DNA from: Brevibacillus reuszeri
GTDB taxonomy: Bacteria > Bacillota > Bacilli > Brevibacillales > Brevibacillaceae
Assembly: GCF_001187725.1 (NCBI RefSeq)
Contig: NZ_LGIQ01000007.1
Coordinates: 708,895-772,894, forward strand
DNA: 64,000 nt
Reading direction: 5' to 3'
Below are positions 54,005-61,495 of this stretch, in pieces (positions within the stretch are counted from its first letter, which is position 1; each line of letters starts with the position of its first letter). The position numbers were made by a program, and so were the translations under genes. Under the pieces are notes generated by a model. The model did no database searches and was not told where the DNA came from. It worked only from the letters and a program-made list of their open reading frames with translations.

Positions 54005-54790
54005 GTGATTGTTACCACAGGACTTGAGCCTGCTCAAGAAACCTTGCGCCATGCAGAAAATTTGGCGAACACCTTTGGACTGCAGGTAGTAAAACGCGGC
54101 GATCTTTCCCTGAGTCAGCTACGAAGGCGACAAAATGACCAGGAAGTATTAGTTGTTTCTGCGCAGGGAGCACGGTTGGAAGTGCCGGGAAAAAAGCCGT
54201 TCTTTTTTCATCCGAATACATCAGCCTTTCGTATAAAGCGACTTATGCGCGGCGATACTGATACTATGCTTGCTGTTTGCCAAATTCAACCAGGAGACAC
54301 CGTTTTGGATGCGACATTGGGTTTGGGGGCTGACGCCATCGTCTTTTCTCACGCGACTGGAACTGAGGGAAAAGTTGTTGGTATCGAATCTGAGCGTGTG
54401 CTTGCTGTTCTGGTAGAGGATGGAATGCAGCATTGGTCATCTGACTCCGCTGCTCTGGTGGAAGCCATGCGTCGCGTTGAGGTGCGGTGCACAAACCATC
54501 TGGAGGAGCTGAAAAGACTTCCTGACCATTCCATTGATGTCGTTTATTTTGATCCCATGTTTGAAATGACGGTGCAAAGCTCATCAGGAATCGCTGGAGT
54601 CCGCGAGTTTGCCAATCAACAGCCACTTCATGACGAGGCTGTATCGGAGGCTTTGCGAGTTGCCAGAAAACGCGTGGTATGTAAAGAAGGAAAAACTGGC
54701 AGGATGTATGAGCGCTTTGGTTTTATCCCATATCGCTCCGGTGGCCAACAGGTCGTGTACAGCTACAAAGAGATAGGTGGAGGGGAGTGA
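54005..54790 (+). CDS. RsmJ-like class I SAM-dependent methyltransferase
   Basis: A 261-residue methyltransferase resembling the SAM_MT/RsmJ (YhiQ) family. The catalytic part begins at about residue 95: QPGDTVLDATLGLGADAIVF (SAM loop), VGIESERVLAVLVEDGMQHW, and the target-site motif VYFDPMFEM (D-P-M-F, the RsmJ-type N-P-P-Y counterpart). The N-terminal 90 residues contain a small alpha-beta domain. The GTG start is preceded by AAAGGGT. Its stop lies within the miaA start region, so it is co-transcribed with miaA and hfq. In Bacillus a homologue precedes miaA as well. The target base is inferred only. Confidence 0.78.
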   Translation: MIVTTGLEPAQETLRHAENLANTFGLQVVKRGDLSLSQLRRRQNDQEVLVVSAQGARLEVPGKKPFFFHPNTSAFRIKRLMRGDTDTMLAVCQIQPGDTVLDATLGLGADAIVFSHATGTEGKVVGIESERVLAVLVEDGMQHWSSDSAALVEAMRRVEVRCTNHLEELKRLPDHSIDVVYFDPMFEMTVQSSSGIAGVREFANQQPLHDEAVSEALRVARKRVVCKEGKTGRMYERFGFIPYRSGGQQVVYSYKEIGGGE

Positions 54791-54792
54791 CC

Positions 54793-55746
54793 TTGCACAA
54801 GAGAGAAAAGCTTGTCGTCATCGTTGGACCAACAGCCGTTGGTAAAACCAATCTTAGCCTGGAGCTGGCAAGTGAGTTCGAGGGTGAGATCATTTCCGGA
54901 GATTCTATGCAGGTCTACCGAGGAATGGACATTGGGACAGCAAAAGCGAGTCCCAGCGAGCTGGCTACGGTGCCGCATCATCTCATTGATATCAAAGATC
55001 CAGATGAGGAGTACTCGGTTGCTATTTTCCAGGAGAGTGCTGCCCGCCTCATTACGGATATGAACCAGCGTGCACGTCTTCCGTTCATTGTAGGTGGAAC
55101 GGGTCTCTACATAGAATCGGTAACTCATCGTTTCCAATTTTCATCGACCTCACAAGATCCAGAGCTGCGGGAACGGCTACAGCGTATGGCAGATACGGAA
55201 GGAGCAGAAGCGCTTCATGCCCGGCTAGCCGACGTCGATCCCATCACAGCTGAAAGGCTTCATCCGAACGACGTAAAACGGGTGATTCGTGCGATCGAAA
55301 TTTATGAGAGCAGCGGATATAAAATGTCCGACTTTCAACTGCGAGCGCAGCACTCCCCGTACGAGGTGGTCATTATCGGTCTAACCATGGACCGTGCCAA
55401 ACTGTACGAGCGGATCAATCACCGTGTTGAACTGATGATAGAGGCAGGATTGATTGAGGAAGTAAGGGGCTTGCTGGACCGTGGATATGATCCTTCACTC
55501 GTCTCCATGCAAGGCCTGGGATACAAGGAGCTGATTCCCTACCTGTACGGGGAGATCACGCTTGAGAAGGCGATCAATGATATCCAAAAGCGAACAAGGA
55601 ATTTTGCAAAACGACAGCTGTCATGGTTCCGTCGTATGCCCGAAATTCAATGGTTTGACATGACAGATCCGGCAGATCAGCCGAATAACGTGCAAACTAT
55701 CAAGCAGATATTGGCAGGAAAGTTTCAACAATTGCCGAATATATAA
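54793..55746 (+). CDS. miaA: tRNA dimethylallyltransferase MiaA
   Basis: An enzyme of about 317 residues that transfers a dimethylallyl group to A37 of tRNAs reading UNN codons. Motifs are the P-loop VVIVGPTAVGKTNLSLELA, SGDSMQVYRGMDIGTAK, DIKDPDEEYSVAIFQ, VGGTGLYIES and RTRNFAKRQLSWFR. The product is the substrate of MiaB, encoded at 33 kb. TTG 54793 (GAGGGGAG five bases upstream) is chosen; GTG 54787, overlapping the previous stop, is an alternative. hfq follows 29 bp downstream, as in most Bacillota and Proteobacteria. Confidence 0.97.
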   Translation: MHKREKLVVIVGPTAVGKTNLSLELASEFEGEIISGDSMQVYRGMDIGTAKASPSELATVPHHLIDIKDPDEEYSVAIFQESAARLITDMNQRARLPFIVGGTGLYIESVTHRFQFSSTSQDPELRERLQRMADTEGAEALHARLADVDPITAERLHPNDVKRVIRAIEIYESSGYKMSDFQLRAQHSPYEVVIIGLTMDRAKLYERINHRVELMIEAGLIEEVRGLLDRGYDPSLVSMQGLGYKELIPYLYGEITLEKAINDIQKRTRNFAKRQLSWFRRMPEIQWFDMTDPADQPNNVQTIKQILAGKFQQLPNI

Positions 55747-55775
55747 CATACAAGTCCTTTTAGGGGGTAGTGTAC

Positions 55776-56015
55776 ATGAAACAGACGATCAATATTCAAG
55801 ATACGTTCTTGAACCATTTGCGGAAAGAAAATATCGCGGTTACCATTTATCTGGTGAACGGATTTCAATTGCGCGGGTATATTAAAGCGTTCGATAATTT
55901 CACTATCGTGATTGATAGCGAAGGTAAGCAACAGTTAGTATACAAGCACGCGATCTCTACATTCACTCCGCAACGTCCGGTGTCTTTGATGTCACAGGAA
56001 AACAACCAACAGTAG
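55776..56015 (+). CDS. hfq: RNA chaperone Hfq
   Basis: A 79-residue Sm-like protein. Sm1 is [23 protein letters not shown], and Sm2 is [14 protein letters not shown] with the YKH motif; the N-terminal [11 protein letters not shown] is the usual start helix. It forms a hexamer that binds sRNA and A-rich RNA. The start ATG 55776 follows TAGGGGGTAG. It is the last gene of the methyltransferase-miaA-hfq transcript and is followed by a strong terminator. Confidence 0.98.
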   Translation: MKQTINIQDTFLNHLRKENIAVTIYLVNGFQLRGYIKAFDNFTIVIDSEGKQQLVYKHAISTFTPQRPVSLMSQENNQQ

Positions 56016-56031
56016 CACGTGCACTGCACCC

Positions 56032-56067
56032 AGCCAGGATACTCGTGATCCTGGCTTTTTTCTTTTT
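56032..56067 (+). terminator. Rho-independent terminator after hfq
   Basis: AGCCAGGAT pairs with ATCCTGGCT around ACTCGTG, followed by TTTTTTCTTTTT. Confidence 0.92.
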
Positions 56068-56132
56068 AACGAAAGATAAGAAAAAGGATAAGGAGCAAGT
56101 CCTTATCCCAAATCGTACAAAAGGTAGCTGGT

Positions 56133-57365
56133 TTATGAAATCGACTTTTTCGCACGAATCATAAATGTATAGCAGAGGATAGATCCAAGTGTAGCTACGG
56201 TAATGATAATCCCCATAGGGACAGCGGTTTGATTACCCGCAATACCAACGAGTGGGGCAACAATTCCTCCGCTGATGAAGGAGAGCAAGCCTTGCAGGGC
56301 AGAAGCGCTTCCCGCTGCCTTGCTTTGATTTTGCATCGCCAATGAAAAACCAGTCGCACCGACGATACCGACACTCGATACAACAAAAAAGAGAGGGATC
56401 AGGACAGCAACAAGACCAGCGTCTAAAAGAATCATGGAAAGAAGCGTAATGCCCCCGATCGCTGCGATGGAGATTCCGCAGACAAACAGAGTCGTTTCTT
56501 TTACTTTCCCAGCCAGCTTGCCTGTTATCTGGCTGGCCAGAATAATTCCGACCCCATTGGTGGCAAAAATTAAGCTGAAGCCCTGTGGAGATACGCCAAA
56601 AATTTGCTGAAACACAAATGGAGAACCGGATATATAAGCGAACATGGCAGCTGTTACGAGACCTTGAGAGAGGGCATAGCCCATAAACACACGGTCTTTA
56701 AACAAATTGGAGAAGGTAGCAAGTGTGTTGCCGATACCTGCCTTGGAACGCCGATCTGTTGGTAGAGTCTCGGGAAGACCAAGCAAGACGGTAAAAAACA
56801 TGATAACACCGATTAATCCCAGAACGACAAACACACCATGCCAGGTTGTCACTTGCAAAAGCTGTCCTCCCGCAATTGGCGCTGCGATCGGCGCTATTCC
56901 GTTAATCAGCATCAAAAGCGCAAAGAACTTGGTTAGCTCTGTTCCTGAGTACAGGTCCCTGACGGTTGCACGGGCAATGACGATTCCTGCTGAGCCAGCC
57001 ATCCCTTGAACAAAGCGAAGCAGAACAAACGTCCAAATGGATGGTGCGACTGCACACAAAAAGGAGGAAATAGCGTACAAAATAAGGCCGATGAGAAGAG
57101 GCGTGCGCCGACCCCGAACATCGCTGAGTGGCCCTGCGAACAATTGTCCGACTGATAAGCCGATTAGACAGGCAGTAAGACTCAGCTGAGCCATTGAGGT
57201 AGTCGTTTGCAGGTCACCCTCCAGCATTGGAAGAGCGGGTAAGTACATATCAAGGGAGAGCGGTCCAAAAGCAGAGAGCGAACCCAAAATAACCGCCATC
57301 CAGAGCCTTCTCGATTTATTCCCCGTAAGCGACGTGGAATCTAATTCTCTGGCAAGATTACTCAA
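56133..57365 (-). CDS. Bcr/CflA family multidrug efflux MFS transporter
   Basis: A 410-residue 12-helix major facilitator. Early segments LGSLSAFGPLSLDMYLPALP and QLSLTACLIGLSVGQLFAGP LSDVRGRRTPLLIG are signatures of the DHA1 Bcr/CflA group (the D-R-x-G-R-R loop between helices 2 and 3). LRFVQGMAGSAGIVIARATV is motif C-like. It probably exports drugs or toxic metabolites by proton antiport. It lies 51 bp downstream of the marR-type gene in the same direction and is very likely its regulatory target. Confidence 0.9.
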   Translation of the reverse strand: MSNLARELDSTSLTGNKSRRLWMAVILGSLSAFGPLSLDMYLPALPMLEGDLQTTTSMAQLSLTACLIGLSVGQLFAGPLSDVRGRRTPLLIGLILYAISSFLCAVAPSIWTFVLLRFVQGMAGSAGIVIARATVRDLYSGTELTKFFALLMLINGIAPIAAPIAGGQLLQVTTWHGVFVVLGLIGVIMFFTVLLGLPETLPTDRRSKAGIGNTLATFSNLFKDRVFMGYALSQGLVTAAMFAYISGSPFVFQQIFGVSPQGFSLIFATNGVGIILASQITGKLAGKVKETTLFVCGISIAAIGGITLLSMILLDAGLVAVLIPLFFVVSSVGIVGATGFSLAMQNQSKAAGSASALQGLLSFISGGIVAPLVGIAGNQTAVPMGIIITVATLGSILCYTFMIRAKKSIS

Positions 57366-57416
57366 GTGTTGAATCCATCCTTTCTTTACATTCTTTCGAT
57401 CACGCAGAAAAAATGA

Positions 57417-57887
57417 CTATTTCTTAGTTTCAGGAGGCTGCGGATTGTTCTCCAAATAAAAGTTCTGCATGTTAGTATGCATCCGTTCAAGCATCCCGGC
57501 AAGAATCTGTTTCTCCTCGGAGGTGAAGCCTTCATAGCATTGAATTTCCAGTATGCGTAGCGCTTCTTTTACTGCTTGACTTGCAATACGGCCTTTGTCA
57601 GTCAAAAATACCCGAGAAATTCGCTGATCCCTCTCATCAGGCTTTCGAATGACGAGACCGGACTTTTCCATGCGATTGAGCATTACGGTAAGCGTCGCAG
57701 GTTTTACCGAGATACGACGGGCAAGCTCTTTTTGAATTAATCCATCAGTATTAGCCAGTCGCATGAGTAGAATTGGCTGACCAGGATAGACATCGTATTC
57801 TTGAATTAGAAATTCAACATTAGCGCGATGAAGCTTCATGACGTGACCCATCGCATGTGTCAAAGCTTGAGAGTAATCAAAATCCAC
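57417..57887 (-). CDS. MarR family transcriptional regulator
   Basis: A 156-residue winged-helix repressor. The DNA-binding part is QPILLMRLANTDGLIQKELA RRISVKPATLTVMLNRMEKS GLV (about 34-76), followed by the wing RKPDERDQRISRVFLTDKG. It forms a dimer whose ligands are often phenolic or drug-like. It lies just upstream of the MFS gene, and a GTTAGC-TG-GCTAAC palindrome about 18 bp before its start is a likely operator, so it probably represses itself and the pump. AGGTAG precedes the ATG. Confidence 0.92.
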   Translation of the reverse strand: MDFDYSQALTHAMGHVMKLHRANVEFLIQEYDVYPGQPILLMRLANTDGLIQKELARRISVKPATLTVMLNRMEKSGLVIRKPDERDQRISRVFLTDKGRIASQAVKEALRILEIQCYEGFTSEEKQILAGMLERMHTNMQNFYLENNPQPPETKK

Positions 57888-57904
57888 AGTTCTACCTCCG
57901 GTTT

Positions 57905-57918
57905 GTTAGCTGGCTAAC
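57905..57918. promoter_or_regulatory. Likely MarR operator palindrome
   Basis: GTTAGC and GCTAAC form a perfect inverted repeat around TG. The core TTAGC..GCTAA equals the SlyA/MarR-type binding pattern. It lies 18 bp upstream of the marR-type start codon. Confidence 0.75.
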
Positions 57919-57928
57919 TAAGCGTAAA

Positions 57929-57943
57929 TGTAAATGATTCTCA
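57929..57943. promoter_or_regulatory. Possible Fur-family box
   Basis: TGTAAATGATTCTCA agrees with the 7-1-7 Fur box TGATAAT-N-ATTATCA at 11 of 14 defined positions. It lies between the marR-type and IF-3-like genes and could serve either. This is a weak, pattern-only call. Confidence 0.3.
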
Positions 57944-57998
57944 CTAAAGTGTCAATACTCGGATTGTACTCTATTGTGTGACGCGGAAGGATATTCAC

Positions 57999-58553
57999 AT
58001 GGTTATGTTGAAGAAAGGAGGATCTAACAAGAACGATTCGGATGAAAGGTTCCAGGTGATCGCTACCATGATAATGAATGAAAAAATAAAAGCTGAAGAG
58101 GTTCAGCTGACGGGTATCCAAGGTGAAGACCTAGGCATCGTACCGACCAAGAAGGCATTGCAGATGGCAAAGGAGCTTCGGGTTGATTTGGTTTGTATTT
58201 CGCTTCTTAGCAGTCCTCCTTTGTGTCAATTGGTGGGTAGCTCTGATTATAAACAGCAAGTCAATAAAGAGAGCGCGAAGAATAAAAAAGTAGAAAAAGG
58301 TGTGAAGGTCAAAGAGATCCGTCTTAGTGCGTTCATTGAGGATCATGATTATGATACCAAAAAACGACAAGCAGAGCGTATACTTTCCTCAGGAGATTGT
58401 GTTCAGCTGATCGTCCGGTTGGAAAAAAAGGAAAGTAAGGAAGCAAAGCAATTGGTAGAACAGCTTGTACGGGATTTGTCCCATTGTTCCAAGCAGGATA
58501 AAGGTATTCAGGTAAGCGGCAAGCAGGTCATCGCTGTTTTGTTGCCGAACTAG
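57999..58553 (+). CDS. Divergent IF-3-like protein (orphan InfC paralogue)
   Basis: A 184-residue protein with the two-domain layout of translation initiation factor IF-3. The N-domain reads MNEKIKAEEVQLTGIQGEDL GIVPTKKALQMAKELRVDLV; the C-domain has VKVKEIRLSAFIEDHDYDTK KRQAERILSSGDCVQLIVRL and ends KQVIAVLLPN. It departs from canonical IF-3 where PPVCRIMDYGKY is replaced by PPLCQLVGSSDYKQQ and the FRGRE region by LEKKESK. It is not followed by rpmI-rplT, so it is a second, stand-alone copy. ATG 57999 follows GGAAGG. It could act as an alternative or stress initiation factor. Confidence 0.8.
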   Translation: MVMLKKGGSNKNDSDERFQVIATMIMNEKIKAEEVQLTGIQGEDLGIVPTKKALQMAKELRVDLVCISLLSSPPLCQLVGSSDYKQQVNKESAKNKKVEKGVKVKEIRLSAFIEDHDYDTKKRQAERILSSGDCVQLIVRLEKKESKEAKQLVEQLVRDLSHCSKQDKGIQVSGKQVIAVLLPN

Positions 58554-58719
58554 CGAATACCATTACGTATAGCCGACAAAGAAAGGGTGAGGGAGAACCT
58601 TTTCACTGTCAGCTTTTTGGTTGCTTGAGGAAAGGGAATTTCTTAAACTGCGGGCAATGGATGTATCCTTTTAACGGAAGGGTACGTCTGAAGCAAAAAG
58701 ATGAAAAGAGAGTGAATGC

Positions 58720-59478
58720 ATGCCCTTTACATTTGCCCATCCTGCCATTGTGCTTCCCTTGCGCAAGAGCAAGTGGTTTTCTTTCACAGCACTGGTTTTT
58801 GGCAGTATGGCACCTGATTTTGAATATTTTTTCCGAATGCAGCCCTACAGCGCATATAGCCATACGTTGTGGGGATTGATTTGGTTTGATGTTCCCCTTG
58901 TTTTGTTGTTGACGCTGCTTTATCATGCCGTCGTGAAAAGGTCGTTGATAGCTTGCTCGCCAGAATGGATCGGGAAGGGACTGTCTGTGGCATGCCCCGG
59001 GGGATGGAGCTTGCGGTCATGGAAGTCAGTGATTGTTTTTGGTTACTCAGGGCTTGTCGGCAGCTTGAGCCACATCGTTTGGGATGCCTTTACACATCAG
59101 GGTGCGTACTTTGTAGAACATCTTTGGTTCCTACAGCTGCCCCTCTCGATTGGGACGATAGCCATTCCGGTGTTCAAGCTGTTGCAACACGGCAGCACAA
59201 GTCTTGGGTTCATTGCCATTGGCTATGTGCTGTGGAGAGAAGGGCGTCTCCTATCGATGTCTTTTACAAAGCCAGTTGTGGCTACAAAGATAAAATGGTT
59301 CTTTTGGATCGGTATAGGCTGCATTCGCTCTTTGGTTGCCGCTCTTTACTCCTTAATTAACAAAGGGTCGCTTCTGCTTACCCAGCCCCTCGTACATATT
59401 GTTCCATTTCTATCGGGGAGTTTGCTTGGGCTAGTTATTATGAGCTGCTGGATGAGTTCATTCGTTTTGAAAAAATAA
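58720..59478 (+). CDS. DUF4184 family membrane protein
   Basis: A 252-residue membrane protein. MPFTFAHPAIVLPLRKSKWF and FGSMAPDFEYFFRMQP are the conserved start of DUF4184, with a histidine and acid pattern (HP...PDFEYF...SHT, then SHIVWDAFTHQGAYF) reminiscent of metal-dependent membrane hydrolases of the YfhO/LmbE-neighbour type. About six helices follow. The function is unknown. A purine-rich AAAGAGAGTG precedes the ATG, and a strong terminator follows. Confidence 0.82.
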   Translation: MPFTFAHPAIVLPLRKSKWFSFTALVFGSMAPDFEYFFRMQPYSAYSHTLWGLIWFDVPLVLLLTLLYHAVVKRSLIACSPEWIGKGLSVACPGGWSLRSWKSVIVFGYSGLVGSLSHIVWDAFTHQGAYFVEHLWFLQLPLSIGTIAIPVFKLLQHGSTSLGFIAIGYVLWREGRLLSMSFTKPVVATKIKWFFWIGIGCIRSLVAALYSLINKGSLLLTQPLVHIVPFLSGSLLGLVIMSCWMSSFVLKK

Positions 59479-59502
59479 GCGGAAGTTAATGATGAAAATG
59501 CA

Positions 59503-59530
59503 AAAATCCCTCCATGGAGAGGGATTTTTT
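59503..59530 (+). terminator. Rho-independent terminator
   Basis: AAAATCCCTC pairs with GAGGGATTTT around CATGGA, followed by TT. It closes the DUF4184 gene and borders the spoVK remnant. Confidence 0.9.
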
Positions 59531-59546
59531 GTGTTCACATTTTCTG

Positions 59547-59778
59547 TTAAAGTACAAAGTCTTCGTGTCTTAACATGACTAAATCTTCCTGGGTTGGTTA
59601 TTCTCAGCAGTCTAACGGCTTGCACGCGGATGGCTTTCTCAATACTGTTCGTGAACGTGATGTGCACAGGGAAGCGGGAGGGCACTTCCGGGATTCAGTT
59701 CTAGAAACGAGTCCATTTCATCATTGTATCCTGCGATAATGCAGACGAAATCGTTGCCCAGATCTTCAAGGGATTTAG
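59547..59778 (-). pseudogene. Remnant of a spoVK-like AAA+ ATPase gene
   Basis: On the minus strand the three frames together reproduce the C-terminal part of a SpoVK-type ATPase. They read AKSLEDLGNDFVCIIAGYND EMDSFLELNPG, then after a shift PSRFPVHITFTN, a deletion of about 50 residues, SIEKAIRVQAVRLLR, and after another shift QEDLVMLRHEDFVL and a stop. The same order occurs in the intact gene at 60256-61188 (SLEDLNNDFICIIAGYNEEM; CIEKAIRVQAVRLLR; REDLIHLKAEDFAL). Two frameshifts, an internal deletion and a missing 5' half make it non-functional. It is more GC-rich than the intact copy. Confidence 0.8.
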
Positions 59779-60202
59779 CAAAGGAATATCTTTTTATTCA
59801 TGAATCAATGCTTCCTGAATCACAATGGGGTGGAGAAGACTTTGAACGCAGGTCGAAACAGTATGAAGATCGTCTTGATGAGTTTTTGGATTTGTATCAG
59901 AACAAACTCATGTCGTTTTTTGAAATGGGTCAGGCAACTGGAGTTGATTGGTGGGTTATTAGAAATTTATTCGATCAAAACAACATAAGAATTTACTCTA
60001 AAGAGGAGATATACAAATTACGGAGAGACAGGGATTTCCCGATTTTGTATATCTTCATTTTAATCAAGGTGTAACAATAAAAGATTTGCACAAAAAACTT
60101 GGGCATACTCCACAGTATGTGAGGCGTATTTTTAGAGAGAATGGTTTTGAGCCAATTAAGCGTAATCAGTATGGGATCATTCCTCCAAAAAATGAGGAAT
60201 AG
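59778..60202 (+). pseudogene. Frameshifted DNA-binding-like gene (HTH repeats)
   Basis: From the edge of the spoVK remnant an open frame reads KEYLFIHESMLPESQWGGED, then SFFEMGQATGVDWWVIRNLF, to RRDRDFPILY. It then ends, while the next frame continues HFNQGVTIKDLHKKLGHTPQ YVRRIFRENGFEPIKRNQYG to TAG 60202. Removing two bases (or adding one) near 60049-60052 joins them into about 140 residues with two helix-turn-helix-like units, as in small regulators or recombinase-type DNA-binding proteins. The 5' end abuts the remnant without a clear start. It is AT-rich and probably horizontally acquired. Confidence 0.6.
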
Positions 60203-60255
60203 AAATGTAGCGTCTAAGAAAACTCATTCACGAGTGAGAAACGGGTGATACTTTG

Positions 60256-61188
60256 ATGAAACAACAGTCGGAGAGTATTTCAGCAAGTAACCCAAACCGC
60301 ATTCAAGTTGTTTTTAAACGAGATCCACCCAAAAAAACGAATGAGCCGTTGTCCGCGAGTATCAATTCAATTGTCCATTCAGAGTTGTCCATTCTGTTTA
60401 ATGAGCTCGAAGGACTAGTTGGATTAACTGAAGCGAAGAAAACCATCTATGAAATATATGCCCTTCATCAAATCAACAAGGAACGTGAAAAACATGGTCT
60501 CCATCTTGAGAAACAGGTTTTTCATATGGTTTTTAAGGGGAATCCAGGCACAGGAAAAACAACGGTGGCAAGGCTATTTGGGAAGATCTTTCGAGAGATG
60601 GGAATATTGACAAAAGGTCATTTAATCGAGGTTGAACGAGCAGATTTAGTTGGTGAATTTATCGGCCACACGGCACAAAAAACGCGCGAGCTGGTCAAAA
60701 AGGCAATGGGCGGGATTTTGTTCATTGATGAAGCTTACTCACTAGCTCGCGGTGGGGAAAAAGACTTCGGTAAGGAGGCTGTCGACTGTCTCACAAAATC
60801 CCTTGAGGATTTAAACAATGATTTCATATGCATAATAGCTGGATATAACGAAGAGATGGAAAACTTCTTAGAATTAAATCCCGGCCTTCCTTCTCGTTTT
60901 CCAATCCACATTGATTTTAGCGACTATAATGTTGATGAGTTATTACAAATTGCACATATAATGACAAAGAATAAAGATTTCGAGTTAACCGTAGAAGCAT
61001 CTGATAAGATTAGGCGCAGCCTTATGACAATCGTAAACAATCCATTTCAAATGAATTTTAGCAATGCAAGACACATTAGAAATTGTATTGAAAAGGCAAT
61101 TAGAGTGCAGGCAGTTCGTCTGTTGAGAAGTAATGAATTATCTAGAGAAGACTTAATACATCTTAAGGCAGAGGATTTTGCACTATAA
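60256..61188 (+). CDS. spoVK: SpoVK-like AAA+ ATPase (CbxX/CfqX family)
   Basis: A 310-residue AAA+ protein. Walker A is KGNPGTGKTTVARLFGKIF (about residues 97-115), Walker B GGILFIDEAYSLARGG, the sensor region DFICIIAGYNEEMENFLELN, and the arginine-finger strand GLPSRFPIHIDF, matching stage V sporulation protein K of Bacillus, which acts in the mother cell at the coat and cortex stage. The location downstream of hfq fits Bacillus order. The gene is AT-rich compared with its neighbours and sits beside a dead second copy on the other strand, so it may be a replacement. The ATG 60256 has only a weak upstream GGGTGAT. Confidence 0.85.
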   Translation: MKQQSESISASNPNRIQVVFKRDPPKKTNEPLSASINSIVHSELSILFNELEGLVGLTEAKKTIYEIYALHQINKEREKHGLHLEKQVFHMVFKGNPGTGKTTVARLFGKIFREMGILTKGHLIEVERADLVGEFIGHTAQKTRELVKKAMGGILFIDEAYSLARGGEKDFGKEAVDCLTKSLEDLNNDFICIIAGYNEEMENFLELNPGLPSRFPIHIDFSDYNVDELLQIAHIMTKNKDFELTVEASDKIRRSLMTIVNNPFQMNFSNARHIRNCIEKAIRVQAVRLLRSNELSREDLIHLKAEDFAL

Positions 61189-61402
61189 TAGGTCGTAAAG
61201 GTATATAGGAGTATTTTAAAGACCAATTGATAGATTTACTCTACTAATTTGATTCAGCACGTCAGAATGGATCTGTAGGCGGTGAGATGACGAAACGATT
61301 AGTTCAACTCGCAGAATTTGGGTCTGTCAAGATTTTTGTGTAAACTCAATCAACCGATTTATGAAAAGGTTTCATCCCCTAATTAGGACATCTTTTTCGA
61401 AG

Positions 61403-61449
61403 CCCACAGGGTCAAGGGCGTAAGGCGAAGCGAACCCTTGACACGTGGG
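61403..61449. repeat. Strong hairpin at the 3' end of the transposase gene
   Basis: An outer stem CCCAC/GTGGG and an inner stem GTCAAGGG/CCCTTGAC enclose a 16-nt loop, inside the IS between the left terminal repeat and the transposase stop. It may protect or terminate transposase mRNA, or block readthrough into the element. Confidence 0.6.
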
Positions 61450-61495
61450 TGTAGAAAAAGACAATTCCTTCGGGAATGAAGCCTTTCTTTACTTG

